This document shows, piece after piece, positions 36,165-47,199 of a stretch of 64,000 bases of DNA. Each line of letters starts with the position of its first letter. Positions within the stretch are counted from its first letter, which is position 1. A program made the translations under genes and the position numbers. This stretch comes from Tragulus kanchil. Taxonomy: Eukaryota > Chordata > Mammalia > Artiodactyla > Tragulidae. The stretch spans positions 122,165,123-122,229,122 of the forward strand of contig JAIOJX010000004.1 in assembly GCA_022376925.1 (NCBI GenBank), in the 5' to 3' direction. Under the pieces are notes generated by a model, which saw only the letters and a program-made list of their open reading frames with translations, searched no databases and was not told where the DNA came from.

Positions 36165-36422
36165 TGTGATCTCAAGGGTCCCTTGGACTGCAAGGAGATC
36201 AAACCAGTCAATCCTAAAGCAAAGTAACCCTGACTATTCAATGGAAGGACTTATGCTGAAGCTGAACTCTAATCCTTTGGCCACCTGATGCAAAGAACCT
36301 GATGCTCTTTAGAAACACCCTGATGCTCATTGGAAAACCCCCTGCAAAGAGACAACTCATTAGGAAAGACCCCTTCATGCTGGGAAAGATTGAGGGAAGG
36401 AGGAGAAGAGGATGAGATGGTT
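36165..36422 (+). mobile_element. BovB LINE fragment, copy 1
   Basis: BovB motifs: 'gactgcaaggagatcaaacc', 'gaaggacttatgctgaagct', 'atgctgggaaagattgaggg'. It contains a small local expansion of 'cctgatgc' units (36282-36330). Repeated at about 37280-37537. Confidence 0.85.
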
Positions 36423-36424
36423 TG

Positions 36425-36640
36425 GGATTCCACCTCTGCTACTTCCTAACAGGATGACCTTGAGCTAGTAACTTAATTTCTCTATGCCTCAGTTATCCCC
36501 TGTGAAAAACTGAAATGATAGCAATAGTACCTTCTTTGTAGGATTTAGTGAAGGTGAAATGAATTAAACCTACCAAGTGTTATAAGAATATGAAACAGAA
36601 AATCATATAGGAAGTGTGTCTTGTTATTATTATAAAGTCT
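36425..36640 (+). mobile_element. MIR SINE, copy 1
   Basis: MIR core on the plus strand: 'cctctgctacttcctaacag', 'tgaccttgagctagtaactt', 'tctctatgcctcagttatcc', 'agtaccttctttgtaggatt'. Ancient and decayed. Repeated at 37540-37755. Confidence 0.85.
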
Positions 36641-37279
36641 ATAAACAAAGATGACTATTAAGTGTCTGAACATAAGATTTAACTCCCCTATATGTGTATG
36701 TATAATAAAAAAATAGCTCCTCAGAGACTTTCAGCACCATCCCTTACTTGAAATACAAGTAATATCCTTGCACCAAGAATATCCTCATCTGTAAAATGAA
36801 TTTCTTGTACAATGTGATTGCTAAACTTTCTTCCTGCTCACATGATCATCAGGCCTTAAGTCTGGACCTCCTGGCTTCCTTGGCCAACTGGCTAACTGTC
36901 ATTCTCTTGGGACAACTTTCTCATTGTGCTGCAAACCCACCAAGTGCCTAATCCCAAATATGAATGTTATAAACAAAAGGCTTTAACAATTTCAAAGAAA
37001 GCAACAAAAATTCAAACATCCCAGAGGAGTACACAAATAGACAATTTAATCAAAGCTTCATAAGGCTTTTCTTCCTAGTGAGCACTGTTGCTTGGCAGGC
37101 AAGCACAGAAGTTGATCAACTGAATGTTTATATATTAAGCAGACACAATAAAAGCAATACAAATCTAGAATTGTAGTTTTCTTTCAAAATTAATCTAATC
37201 ATTTCAATTTTAAAACTAGTGAGAAAAAAATTTCAATTTCTGACTTTCTCAGCAAGATATTGTCAGAGACATAGTATAA

Positions 37280-37537
37280 TGTGATCTCAAGGGTCCCTTG
37301 GACTGCAAGGAGATCAAACCAGTCAATCCTAAAGCAAAGTAACCCTGACTATTCAATGGAAGGACTTATGCTGAAGCTGAACTCTAATCCTTTGGCCACC
37401 TGATGCAAAGAACCTGATGCTCTTTAGAAACACCCTGATGCTCATTGGAAAACCCCCTGCAAAGAGACAACTCATTAGGAAAGACCCCTTCATGCTGGGA
37501 AAGATTGAGGGAAGGAGGAGAAGAGGATGAGATGGTT
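37280..37537 (+). mobile_element. BovB LINE fragment, copy 2
   Basis: Duplicate of 36165-36422 within duplication 10. Confidence 0.85.
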
Positions 37538-37539
37538 TG

Positions 37540-37755
37540 GGATTCCACCTCTGCTACTTCCTAACAGGATGACCTTGAGCTAGTAACTTAATTTCTCTAT
37601 GCCTCAGTTATCCCCTGTGAAAAACTGAAATGATAGCAATAGTACCTTCTTTGTAGGATTTAGTGAAGGTGAAATGAATTAAACCTACCAAGTGTTATAA
37701 GAATATGAAACAGAAAATCATATAGGAAGTGTGTCTTGTTATTATTATAAAGTCT
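37540..37755 (+). mobile_element. MIR SINE, copy 2
   Basis: Duplicate of 36425-36640 within duplication 10. Confidence 0.85.
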
Positions 37756-38499
37756 ATAAACAAAGATGACTATTAAGTGTCTGAACATAAGATTTAACTC
37801 CCCTATATGTGTATGTATAATAAAAAAATAGCTCCTCAGAGACTTTCAGCACCATCCCTTACTTGAAATACAAGTAATATCCTTGCACCAAGAATATCCT
37901 CATCTGTAAAATGAATTTCTTGTACAATGTGATTGCTAAACTTTCTTCCTGCTCACATGATCATCAGGCCTTAAGTCTGGACCTCCTGGCTTCCTTGGCC
38001 AACTGGCTAACTGTCATTCTCTTGGGACAACTTTCTCATTGTGCTGCAAACCCACCAAGTGCCTAATCCCAAATATGAATGTTACCCACTCTGCTGGGAA
38101 AAGCTCACATAAAATTATCTCTTACGGAGTTTTTTTTGTCTTTTTTCATTGTGAAAAGAAGTTGGGTTCATTATCCCTGAGGTCTCTTTTTCCTCCCAGA
38201 ACCAGTCAATCCCTCAAGTGACAGACATGTGGCATATGGTTGGTCTGGGAAAGGAAAGATGGAGAGTGGGTGGACAGGAGAGTTAAAAACAGGGAAGAAA
38301 TATAGCCTCGCCAAATTTTCCCTTGCCTGTTGCCCTCTCCAAGAGTGAAAGGCTATTAAAATGTGACCATCTTTGATATCACATCTAATATGGCTGGAAA
38401 CAGGACCCTTGCAGTTCAAACGTGAGGTGTTTAGACTGTATCAAAACATGAGGCTCCAGCAACATCAAAGGCTACTCGTGGGTGGTTTAGGCCAATGCA

Positions 38500-39116
38500 A
38501 GGTCATCACTGCCCTCGACTGTAATAGGTGTGGAGACACTGTGTACCTGAGAAATGGTGCTGTTTGCTTTTTTCCTGCTGATAAATGTGGAGCTGGGAGA
38601 GGGGATGCCTTTGTGCACTTGAGGAATGATCTACTGTGGGAGGTTTAAAGGCAAACAGGTATCAGGTTAAGGTTACAGAGGGCAACTTTTTGAACCGGAT
38701 GTCCTTTGTTCTCAGAGAATAGGCCTCTTAAATTGGTAGAGTAGGGACAGACATTGATAGGGAAGGCTTCCTGCTTGACTACCAAATTTAAAATAAAGGC
38801 AATGCAATTCTGCCAATAGGAAATCTGAAGACAACAGGAAGGATATAAAACATGAGTGGAAGTTAACCTCATTGTGCTTTTTATACTTAAATATATTTTT
38901 ATCTTAGTTCTGCAACACTCATCGAATGTCTTCTTTTAATAGCAATAACATAAAATTGAGGTAAGAAAGCTTCACATAGTTTCTCCTAGCCTAGAGGGCA
39001 GATTCTAAGATATATCTCTTTACTTACTATTTATTTCTATTTATGCATTATAAATAAATCTCTTTATCTATCATGGTTTTCAGATGTTTTAGCATAATAT
39101 TCTAACATGAAAGTGT
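38500..39116. other. Duplicated DNA without recognised element
   Basis: Nothing named. The frame 38373-38648 (91 codons) has no domain I recognise and is preserved between copies only because the DNA is duplicated. Counterpart at 39604-40220. Confidence 0.45.
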
Positions 39117-39265
39117 TCCCATGGGCTGCAGCCCACCATTCTTCAGGCAAGAATACTGGAGTGGATAGCCATTCCCTTCTCCAAGGGATCTTCTAGACCC
39201 AGGAACTGAACCAAGGTTTTCCTGCATCACAGGTGGATCGTTTACCATCTGAGCTACCAGGTAAA
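39117..39265 (-). mobile_element. Bov-tA SINE fragment, minus strand, copy 1
   Basis: 'gcaagaatactggagtggat' followed by the reversed head ending 'atctgagctaccagg'. The distal BovA part is truncated. Repeated at 40221-40369. Confidence 0.88.
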
Positions 39266-40220
39266 AGTTCTTAAAATTAGAGATATTTGACCCCTAATAT
39301 AGAGGGCAAAATAATATAACAAGGAAAAAAGCCAAGCAGAGACCAACCAAAACAAAGGAAAGATGGAGAGTGGGTGGACAGGAGAGTTAAAAACAGGGAA
39401 GAAATATAGCCTCGCCAAATTTTCCCTTGCCTGTTGCCCTCTCCAAGAGTGAAAGGCTATTAAAATGTGACCATCTTTGATATCACATCTAATATGGCTG
39501 GAAACAGGACCCTTGCAGTTCAAACGTGAGGTGTTTAGACTGTATCAAAACATGAGGCTCCAGCAACATCAAAGGCTACTCGTGGGTGGTTTAGGCCAAT
39601 GCAAGGTCATCACTGCCCTCGACTGTAATAGGTGTGGAGACACTGTGTACCTGAGAAATGGTGCTGTTTGCTTTTTTCCTGCTGATAAATGTGGAGCTGG
39701 GAGAGGGGATGCCTTTGTGCACTTGAGGAATGATCTACTGTGGGAGGTTTAAAGGCAAACAGGTATCAGGTTAAGGTTACAGAGGGCAATTTTTTGAACC
39801 GGATGTCCTTTGTTCTCAGAGAATAGGCCTCTTAAATTGGTAGAGTAGGGACAGACATTGATAGGGAAGGCTTCCTGCTTGACTACCAAATTTAAAATAA
39901 AGGCAATGCAATTCTGCCAATAGGAAATCTGAAGACAACAGGAAGGATATAAAACATGAGTGGAAGTTAACCTCATTGTGCTTTTTATACTTAAATATAT
40001 TTTTATCTTAGTTCTGCAACACTCATCGAATGTCTTCTTTTAATAGCAATAACATAAAATTGAGGTAAGAAAGCTTCACATAGTTTCTCCTAGCCTAGAG
40101 GGCAGATTCTAAGATATATCTCTTTACTTACTATTTATTTCTATTTATGCATTATAAATAAATCTCTTTATCTATCATGGTTTTCAGATGTTTTAGCATA
40201 ATATTCTAACATGAAAGTGT

Positions 40221-40369
40221 TCCCATGGGCTGCAGCCCACCATTCTTCAGGCAAGAATACTGGAGTGGATAGCCATTCCCTTCTCCAAGGGATCTTCTAG
40301 ACCCAGGAACTGAACCAAGGTTTTCCTGCATCACAGGTGGATCGTTTACCATCTGAGCTACCAGGTAAA
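40221..40369 (-). mobile_element. Bov-tA SINE fragment, minus strand, copy 2
   Basis: Duplicate of 39117-39265 in duplication 11. Confidence 0.88.
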
Positions 40370-40464
40370 AGTTCTTAAAATTAGAGATATTTGACCCCTA
40401 ATATAGAGGGCAAAATAATATAACAAGGAAAAAAGCCAAGCAGAGACCAACCAAAACAAAGGAA

Positions 40465-41811
40465 ATGAGAGACCGTGAACAGACAGATTCTAAAGGACTA
40501 GTTCAGGGAGGTGCTGTCTCCACCTCTCACACTCTGGATTTGGTGGCATTCTCATTCCATTCATTAAGAACTTCACTTGAGGGAGTTCATTCCCTAACAC
40601 CCAGGTTCTCCTAAATTCTACCAATACTTACCAATCTCACTGGGGTTCATTAATTGTCTCAAAATTATACCTTATCTATTGTAACTCCTCAAATAATTGA
40701 AAATTCTAGAAAGTAGTTTACTTCCTACTTTTTTTTCATCCCACATGCATCTACTGCAACATGATCAAAGAGAAATTTAATTATTATTGGTTGAGATAGA
40801 AATGACATCTCTCTACCTGATGGGAAGAAAAGAAAGAGTAACATGGTAAAATCTCACTGTCCTTTCTGCATGTTTTCAGTGAACTAAAAACACATACAGA
40901 CATTTCGTTTCTAACTGCATGTTATATATTTTGGCGGGGGGTGCGGGGTGGGGGGGAGGGAACATTTTCTGCTTGACTCAGGTCCAATTTTCATTGTGTT
41001 TTGGGTTTTTTTTTTTTTCCCTCCAGAAATAAATAGCGTGGTCAGGATGTCTGCCCAGCATCCTTCTGGCCAAACAAGACGGTGGTTTCCAATGAAATGT
41101 GAGTGCTCTGGTGAGATTGTGCGGGTCCCAGTGGCTGCAAACTCATGAACCACAGGTTTTTAAACCACTGGCCCGATTTCAAACCACTAAATTGAATGAC
41201 AAGTCCCTCAAACAGCTGTCACTTAAGATTCCTGGGTTTCAATGAAAGGCCAGAAGTACTTGTAATTACACCCCTCTAGCACCCTTTTCCTAAACACAAC
41301 ACACAGCATTGGCAACAATTCTCAATAAAATAACCAGTCTGAATATGGGATGATGAAGCAGGCATCTAAACACTGATTTTTTAAAAAGACAAAGAGGTCT
41401 TTGTTTCCTTTTTTTTTTCTTTTTTTTATTCTTCAGTTACAAGAAAACCCCAACGTCTAAATTAAACAATTATGGCTCTTCAGACCCTACTAATTTTCAT
41501 CTCCTTCCATCTTTCATTGGATGAATCTCATTCCATCTTTCATTCAAGGTTCAATTCCCTGTGGCAACTTTGTTGAACCCCATTTCATCTAGAGTAGTTT
41601 ATCTGCGAAGGGAATGCTGTTTACTTGAGTTGAGGAAGTCATTCCTTTGGATGCATGTCATCATTCCACTTGGAACTTAGGTGCTGATAAAATCTGACTA
41701 AGAGAAAATTATTCTAATTGTTGAATTTAAACAATGTTTAGTTTAATGGTTGCTTACTCTAAAGAAATATTTATATATGTCTGTGTATACACACACACAT
41801 ATACATAATAT
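40465..41811. other. Unique DNA with a G-rich tract
   Basis: No gene recognised. A strand-asymmetric G-rich tract lies at 40934-40960 and T-rich runs at about 41009-41020 and 41409-41430. Confidence 0.5.
40934..40960 (+). repeat. G-run tract, possible quadruplex
   Basis: Four G-runs of 6, 4, 7 and 3 separated by loops of 1-3 bases ('tgc', 't', 'a'), followed by AACA. This satisfies the common G-quadruplex pattern. No gene lies nearby to give it a role. Confidence 0.6.
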
Positions 41812-42015
41812 GGGCTTCCCAGGTAGCTCAGTGGTAAAGAATCCACCTGCCATTCAGGAGGCACAGGTTCAATTGCAGGGTCAGAAAGATTACCTAGAAG
41901 AGGAAATGGCAGCCCACATTCGAGTATTCCTGCCTAAAGAACACCATGGACAGAAGAATCTGGCATTCTTCAGTCCATGGGGCTGCAGAGAGTAGGCTGT
42001 GATTGAGCATGCTTG
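41812..42015 (+). mobile_element. Bov-tA SINE with 14-bp target-site duplication
   Basis: Head 'gggcttcccaggtagctcag', body 'tggcagcccacattcgagta'. Flanked by 'catatacataatat' at 41798-41811 and 42016-42029, a perfect 14-bp duplication even though the SINE itself is diverged. Confidence 0.93.
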
Positions 42016-42225
42016 CATATACATAATATCTTATTTAAATGACTGTCAAGACAACAAAGTGAGAAATGTCTGGCAAGTGTCATTATCCTTATTTTACATA
42101 TTGAGAAATAAACTTTAACATGTTAATTTTCTAATCCTGAAGCTCTATTAGCTGACAGTCAGTCCTGAAATTCACAACCCATTGATTTCAAATCTACTTA
42201 ATAATCATACTTGAAAATGCAGTCA

Positions 42226-42542
42226 GGGCTTCCCCTGGTGGTCCAGTCGGTAAGGACACCGCCTTGCAGTGCAAGGGGCGCCAGTTGGATCCCTGGCCTG
42301 GAAAGATCCCACGTGCCGTGGAGCAGCTGGACCCATGTGTCCAATCACCGAGCCGGAGCTCTGGAGCGCATGCGCCCAGAGCCAGAGCTCTGCAGCGACA
42401 GACGCCACCTCTATGGGAGGCCCACAGGAGCCAAAGAACAAAGACAGATGAAAATGGAGAAATGAAAGACCAATACAAATGGCCTGCCCGCTCCTCTCCC
42501 TCACCAACCTGTCCTCTGCCCTAAATAAATAAATAAATAAAT
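42226..42542 (+). mobile_element. CHR-type SINE, full length
   Basis: Complete copy with head 'gggcttcccctggtggtcca', a body containing 'gcgcatgcgcccagagccag', a pyrimidine-rich segment (about 42484-42520) and four AAAT units. Flanked by 'aaaatgcagtca' at 42214-42225 and 42543-42554. Confidence 0.94.
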
Positions 42543-42670
42543 AAAATGCAGTCACTTCTTTCACATTCACTTCCTCTTCTATATCCTCTTCAGCTCTCGC
42601 CTAATTAGCTGCATTTTCCCATCCAGTTATTCACTCTCAGCATCTGCAGAGCAAACCTCCACTCTTCTAC

Positions 42671-44233
42671 TAGGTTGTTACAAAAGTAATTGTTAGGGCT
42701 TCCCTGGTGGTCCAGTGGGTAAGGACACCGCCTTGCAGTGCAAGGCGTGCTGGTTCAATCCCTGGCCTCGGAAGATCCCACGTGCAGCAGAGCGGCTGGA
42801 CCGATGTGTCCAACTATAGAGTCGAGCTCTGGAGCACATGCGCCCAGAGTCAGTGCTCTGCAATGAGAGGGCCACTGTGATGGGAGGCCCACACAGGCCA
42901 AAAAACAAAGATGGATGAAAAACAAATGAATGATCAATAGAAGTGGACAAAAAAAAAAAAGTAATTGCAGTTTGGGAACATGAATTTTAAATCACTATAA
43001 CTATGCGCAAACACACCTTTATTAACCAAAATAGGAACCATTGCAATCAACACATTTTTGCCAACAAGAAATAAGTTTGTTTATTCCTGTAGCATAAAAA
43101 TTCACCCTTCAGAATTCAGTGAACTTTTAGAAAGCATTTTCTGCATCCTGCCAGTGTGGAAGTGTTTTCCCTGCGAAAAAGTGGTCAGGATGCTTGAAGA
43201 AGTGATAGTCAGCTGCCAAGAGGTCAGGTAAATACATTGGATGAGGCAAAACTTCATAGCACAATTTGTTCAACTTTTGAAGCATTGGTTCCACAAAATG
43301 CAGTTGGTGTTGTCACAGAGAAGAATTGGGCCCTTTCTGTTGACTAATACTGGCTGTAGGAGCTGCAGTTTTCAATACATTTCATCAATTTGCTGAGCAT
43401 ACTTCTCAGATGTAATTGTTTTGTCAGGATTCAGACAGTTGTGGTAGATCAGACAGGCAGCAGACCACCAAACAGTGACCATGATCTTTTTCTGGTGCAA
43501 ATGTGGCTTTGGGAAGTTCTTTGGAGCTTTTTCTTGGCCCAGCCACTGAGACAGTTATCACCAGTTGCTGTAAAAAATCCACTTTTTATTGCTCATCACA
43601 ATCTAATCAAGAAACAGTTCACTGTTGTTGCATCGAATAAGAGAAGACAACACTCCAAAATGACAATTTTTTGATTTTCGGTCAGCTCAGGAAGCAGCCA
43701 GTTATCGCACTTTTTCACCTTTCCAATTTGCTTCAAATGCCAAATGACCACAGAATGATCAACATGGAGCTTTTTGGCAATTTTTCACGTAGATGTAAAA
43801 GAATCAGCTTGAATGATGCTCTCAACTGATCACTGTCAACTTCCTATGACCAGACACTGCATTCCTCATCTTCAAAGTGCTTGTCTCCTTTGCAAAAATC
43901 TTGAACCACCATTGCACTTCACATTCATCAGAAATTCCTGGGTCAAATGTATTGTTGACGTTGTGAGTTGTCTCCACAACTTTGTGATCCATTTTGAACT
44001 CAAATTAAAAAATTGCTTGAATTTGCATTTTGTCTAACATTGTTCCTGTAGTTTAAATTAAATATAAAATAAATATCAAGTAATAAGTCATTAGCAAGCA
44101 AACATAAAGCATGAAATATGCATTAAAATGATGTATAACATAGCCATATTTACTCACAAATGTATTAATACTCCAATATCAAACAGCAAAGTTCAACAAT
44201 GTAAAACTGCAATTACTTTTGCAGTAATAATAA
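42671..44233 (-). mobile_element. Mariner DNA transposon (Hsmar1/BTMAR-like), first copy
   Basis: The left end 'taggttgttacaaaagtaat' and the right end 'actgcaattacttttgcagt' are inverted terminal repeats of the Hsmar1/MADE1 type. Length without the inserted SINE is about 1.29 kb, the usual size. The minus strand reads as a mariner transposase gene broken by stops and frameshifts, so it is inactive. It is a cut-and-paste TA-target element. Part from 43235 on is duplicated by duplication 12. Confidence 0.85.
42693..42956 (+). mobile_element. CHR-type SINE inside the mariner terminal repeat
   Basis: The family head and body are present. The 3' part is shortened: after 'aatagaagtgg' it goes straight to an A-run, skipping the pyrimidine-rich segment and AAAT units. 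Flanked by 'aaaagtaattg' at 42682-42692 and 42957-42967, which is the mariner terminal-repeat sequence. The SINE therefore inserted after the mariner. Confidence 0.93.
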
Positions 44234-45415
44234 TTTCCGCCATGTTTTTCTTACTCTACATGGTCCTTCCAATGCCAGTACCTAATCCACCCAATCTGTC
44301 TTTTCCATTCTGTTCTATTAGGCATTGGATGAGGCAAACTTCATAGCACAATTTGTTCAACTTTTGAAGCATTGGTTCCACAAAATGCAGTTGGTGTTGT
44401 CACAGAGAAGAATTGGGCCCTTTCTGTTGACTAATACTGGCTGTAGGAGCTGCAGTTTTCAATACATTTCATCAATTTGCTGAGCATACTTCTCAGATGT
44501 AATTGTTTTGTCAGGATTCAGACAGTTGTGGTAGATCAGACAGGCAGCAGACCACCAAACAGTGACCATGATCTTTTTCTGGTGCAAATGTGGCTTTGGG
44601 AAGTTCTTTGGAGTTTTTTCTTGGCCCAGCCACTGAGACAGTTATCACCAGTTGCTGTAAAAAATCCACTTTTTATTGCTCATCACAATCTAATCAAGAA
44701 ACAGTTCACTGTTGTTGCATCGAATAAGAGAAGACAACACTCCAAAATGACAATTTTTTGATTTTCGGTCAGCTCAGGAAGCAGCCAGTTATCGCACTTT
44801 TTCACCTTTCCAATTTGCTTCAAATGCCAAATGACCACAGAATGATCAACATGGAGCTTTTTGGCAATTTTTCACGTAGATGTAAAAGAATCAGCTTGAA
44901 TGATGCTCTCAACTGATCACTGTCAACTTCCTATGACCAGACACTGCATTCCTCATCTTCAAAGTGCTTGTCTCCTTTGCAAAAATCTTGAACCACCATT
45001 GCACTTCACATTCATCAGAAATTCCTGGGTCAAATGTATTGTTGACGTTGTGAGTTGTCTCCACAACTTTGTGATCCATTTTGAACTCAAATTAAAAAAT
45101 TGCTTGAATTTGCATTTTGTCTAACATTGTTCCTGTAGTTTAAATTAAATATAAAATAAATATCAAGTAATAAGTCATTAGCAAGCAAACATAAAGCATG
45201 AAATATGCATTAAAATGATGTATAACATAGCCATATTTACTCACAAATGTATTAATACTCCAATATCAAACAGCAAAGTTCAACAATGTAAAACTGCAAT
45301 TACTTTTGCAGTAATAATAATTTCCGCCATGTTTTTCTTACTCTACATGGTCCTTCCAATGCCAGTACCTAATCCACCCAATCTGTCTTTTCCATTCTGT
45401 TCTATTAGGCATTGG
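43235..45415. repeat. Tandem duplication 12 (unit about 1088 bp)
   Basis: Copy 1 is 43235-44322 and copy 2 is 44323-45415. The joint shares 'cattgg' with both the start and the end of the unit. An A-run differs (4 versus 3) 14 bp after the copy 2 start, and C/T at about 43527/44615. Frames at 43390, 43813 and 44128 recur at 44477, 44900 and 45215; all are antisense to mariner. Confidence 0.97.
44323..45320 (-). mobile_element. Mariner transposon, duplicated part
   Basis: Second copy of the mariner from its middle to its right terminal repeat (about 45295-45320). The left end is missing because the duplication starts inside the element. Confidence 0.85.
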
Positions 45416-45490
45416 TGATTCAGTGGCAGAATTCTCACCTGCCATTCTGCTCTGTTAAAGACCTGTTCAATCAGGAACAAAGTCCAAGCA
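45409..45490 (+). pseudogene. tRNA-Gly-like pseudogene
   Basis: The 5' half matches eukaryotic tRNA-Gly closely: 'gcattggtgattcagtggca' then 'gaattctcacctgcc', keeping an A-box-like D arm and a GCC anticodon position. The 3' half is eroded ('tgttcaatcaggaac' in the T-arm place), though 'ccaagcacc' at the end recalls an acceptor stem with CC. It cannot fold into a proper tRNA. Could also be the head of an unnamed tRNA-Gly-derived SINE. Confidence 0.7.
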
Positions 45491-45830
45491 CCTAGATAGG
45501 CTCAGGTTTTCACTTAAATTGTTTCTCCACAATCTACTCTTAAATGTACCTAGGCCACCATCATTCAGGAAAGCCACAAGGCCAATGGTTATATATCCAG
45601 TATTAAATATTTCATTCTGGCACTTCTTAGAAAGTTCTTGCTTCCTCCCAAACAGCTTTTCCTCATCCTATTTTTCATCAAATACCATTTTCTAGAACAC
45701 TCTCCCCTCTTTTTACCACTTGCTCATAATTCTCTTTTCCACTCTTCCATCAGTTATCATTCTTAGTGACTAATATACTGGCTAATAATGATTCCATTGC
45801 CCCAGTGTCTCATTTCTAGAAAGACTGGTA
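45491..45830. other. Unique DNA, nothing recognised
   Basis: Pyrimidine-rich stretch without a recognised element or gene. Confidence 0.5.
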
Positions 45831-46034
45831 AGATAGATATGCAGAGGTTAAGAGAAGGAGCTGTGGTCTAAGAACTGAGACCCTGTGCAAAAAGACAAAG
45901 AGGTTCAAGTGTTTAGTATTTGTGGAAATGAGAATACAGGCATACCTCAGAGATACTACAGGTTCGGTTCCAGACTGATACTATAAAGCAAATATCACAA
46001 TAAAAAAAGCCACACAAAATTTTTTACTGCATAT

Positions 46035-46597
46035 TAGGCCTATATCCTGATGAAATCAAAACTGAAAGAGGCACCTGTACCCCAATGTTCATTGCAGCTC
46101 TCTATACAATAGCCAGAACATGGAAGCAACCTAGATGTCCATCGACAAATGAATGGATCCAGAAGCTCTGGTACATATATACAATGGAATACTACTCAGC
46201 TGTTAAAAGAAACGCAGAAGACTCAGTCCTAATGAGGTGGCTGGCTCTAGAACCTATCATAAAAAGTGAAGTAAGTCAAAAAGAGAAAGACAAGTATAGT
46301 ATACTAACTCATATATATGGGATCTAGTAAGATGGTCATGATAACACACACTGTGAACTCGTGAAAAAACAGAGAATAGACATAAAGACATTGTGGAGAC
46401 CGAACAATGGGAGGGAGTAACATGGGAACCTATACTGTCATGTGTAGAAAAGATAGCTATTGTCATTGTGCTAGGGGAATAGGAGTACCTACAACCACTT
46501 GGAGCAATGGTCTGGAGGGATGGAGGGGGGGACCCTGGCTGGGGGGAGGGTCAAGGGATATGCATCTGATTGATCTGGGAACATACATGTACAAAAA

Positions 46598-46628
<31 letters not shown>

Positions 46629-46629
46629 A
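46035..46629 (+). mobile_element. 5'-truncated L1 in Tigger1, copy 1
   Basis: An L1 3' end of about 600 bp inserted in Tigger1. It shows 'cacctgtaccccaatgttca', 'atacaatggaatactactca', 'aagtgaagtaagtcaaaaag', a G-rich 3' UTR (46518-46552) and an (AAAT)n tail of about nine units. The last 80 codons of ORF2 stay open (46085-46327). Relatively young: lightly diverged. Confidence 0.9.
46517..46553 (+). repeat. G-rich tract in L1 3' UTR
   Basis: G-runs of 3, 7, 6 and 3 within 35 bases. Such polypurine tracts with quadruplex potential are a known feature of L1 3' UTRs. The duplicate at 47682-47718 differs by one base. Confidence 0.7.
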
Positions 46630-47199
46630 AAGTTATATTTACACTATGCTATGGTCTATTAATTGTGAAATAGCATTGTTTCTAAATAAACAATGTATGT
46701 ACCGCAGCTTAAAAGTGCTAATAATCATCTGAGCCTTGAGCAAGTTATTTTTGCTGGTGGAAGGTCTTGCTTTGATTTTGATGGATGCTCACTGATCAGA
46801 ATGGTGGTTGCTGAAGGTTAGGGTAGCTAGGGTAGGTTAGGGCAGTTTCTTAAAATGAGACAAGTTTGATTCTTCATTTCATGAACAATTTCTCTATAGG
46901 ATATGATGCTGTGTGATAGAATTCTATCCACAGTAGAACTTCTTTCAATATTGGAGTCAATCCTTTTAAATCCTGCCACTGAAAATTCTTTAACTAGATA
47001 GATATGCAGAGGTTAAGAGAAGGAGCTGTGGTCTAAGAACTGAGACCCTGTGCAAAAAGACAAAGAGGTTCAAGTGTTTAGTATTTGTGGAAATGAGAAT
47101 ACAGGCATACCTCAGAGATACTACAGGTTCGGTTCCAGACTGATACTATAAAGCAAATATCACAATAAAAAAAGCCACACAAAATTTTTTACTGCATAT

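Larger units (their letters stand above)
35838..38084. repeat. Tandem duplication 10 (unit about 1131 bp)
   Basis: Copy 1 is 35838-36968 and copy 2 is 36969-38084. The first 60 bp of copy 2 have lost about 16 bases relative to copy 1: after 'aaagaaagcaaca' the text collapses before 'gagtacacaaatag'. The rest is essentially identical. This local decay at the start of a copy is the strongest read-end signature in the window. Confidence 0.97.
38250..40464. repeat. Tandem duplication 11 (unit about 1104 bp)
   Basis: Copy 1 is 38250-39353 and copy 2 is 39354-40464, abutting with an 8-bp shared 'aaaggaaa' at the joint. Copies differ by C/T near 38686/39790, among few changes. The 91-codon frame at 38373 recurs at 39477. 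The unit start and end share the microhomology, which would suit either an overlap join or end-joining. Confidence 0.97.

Noticed and set aside
43390..44346. Plus-strand frames repeated in 44477-45418
   Set aside because: They are antisense to the mariner transposase remnant, and are repeated only because of duplication 12.
46085..46327. 80-codon frame with a clear L1 ORF2 C-terminal sequence
   Set aside because: It is the tail of a 5'-truncated L1, annotated as mobile element; not a gene.
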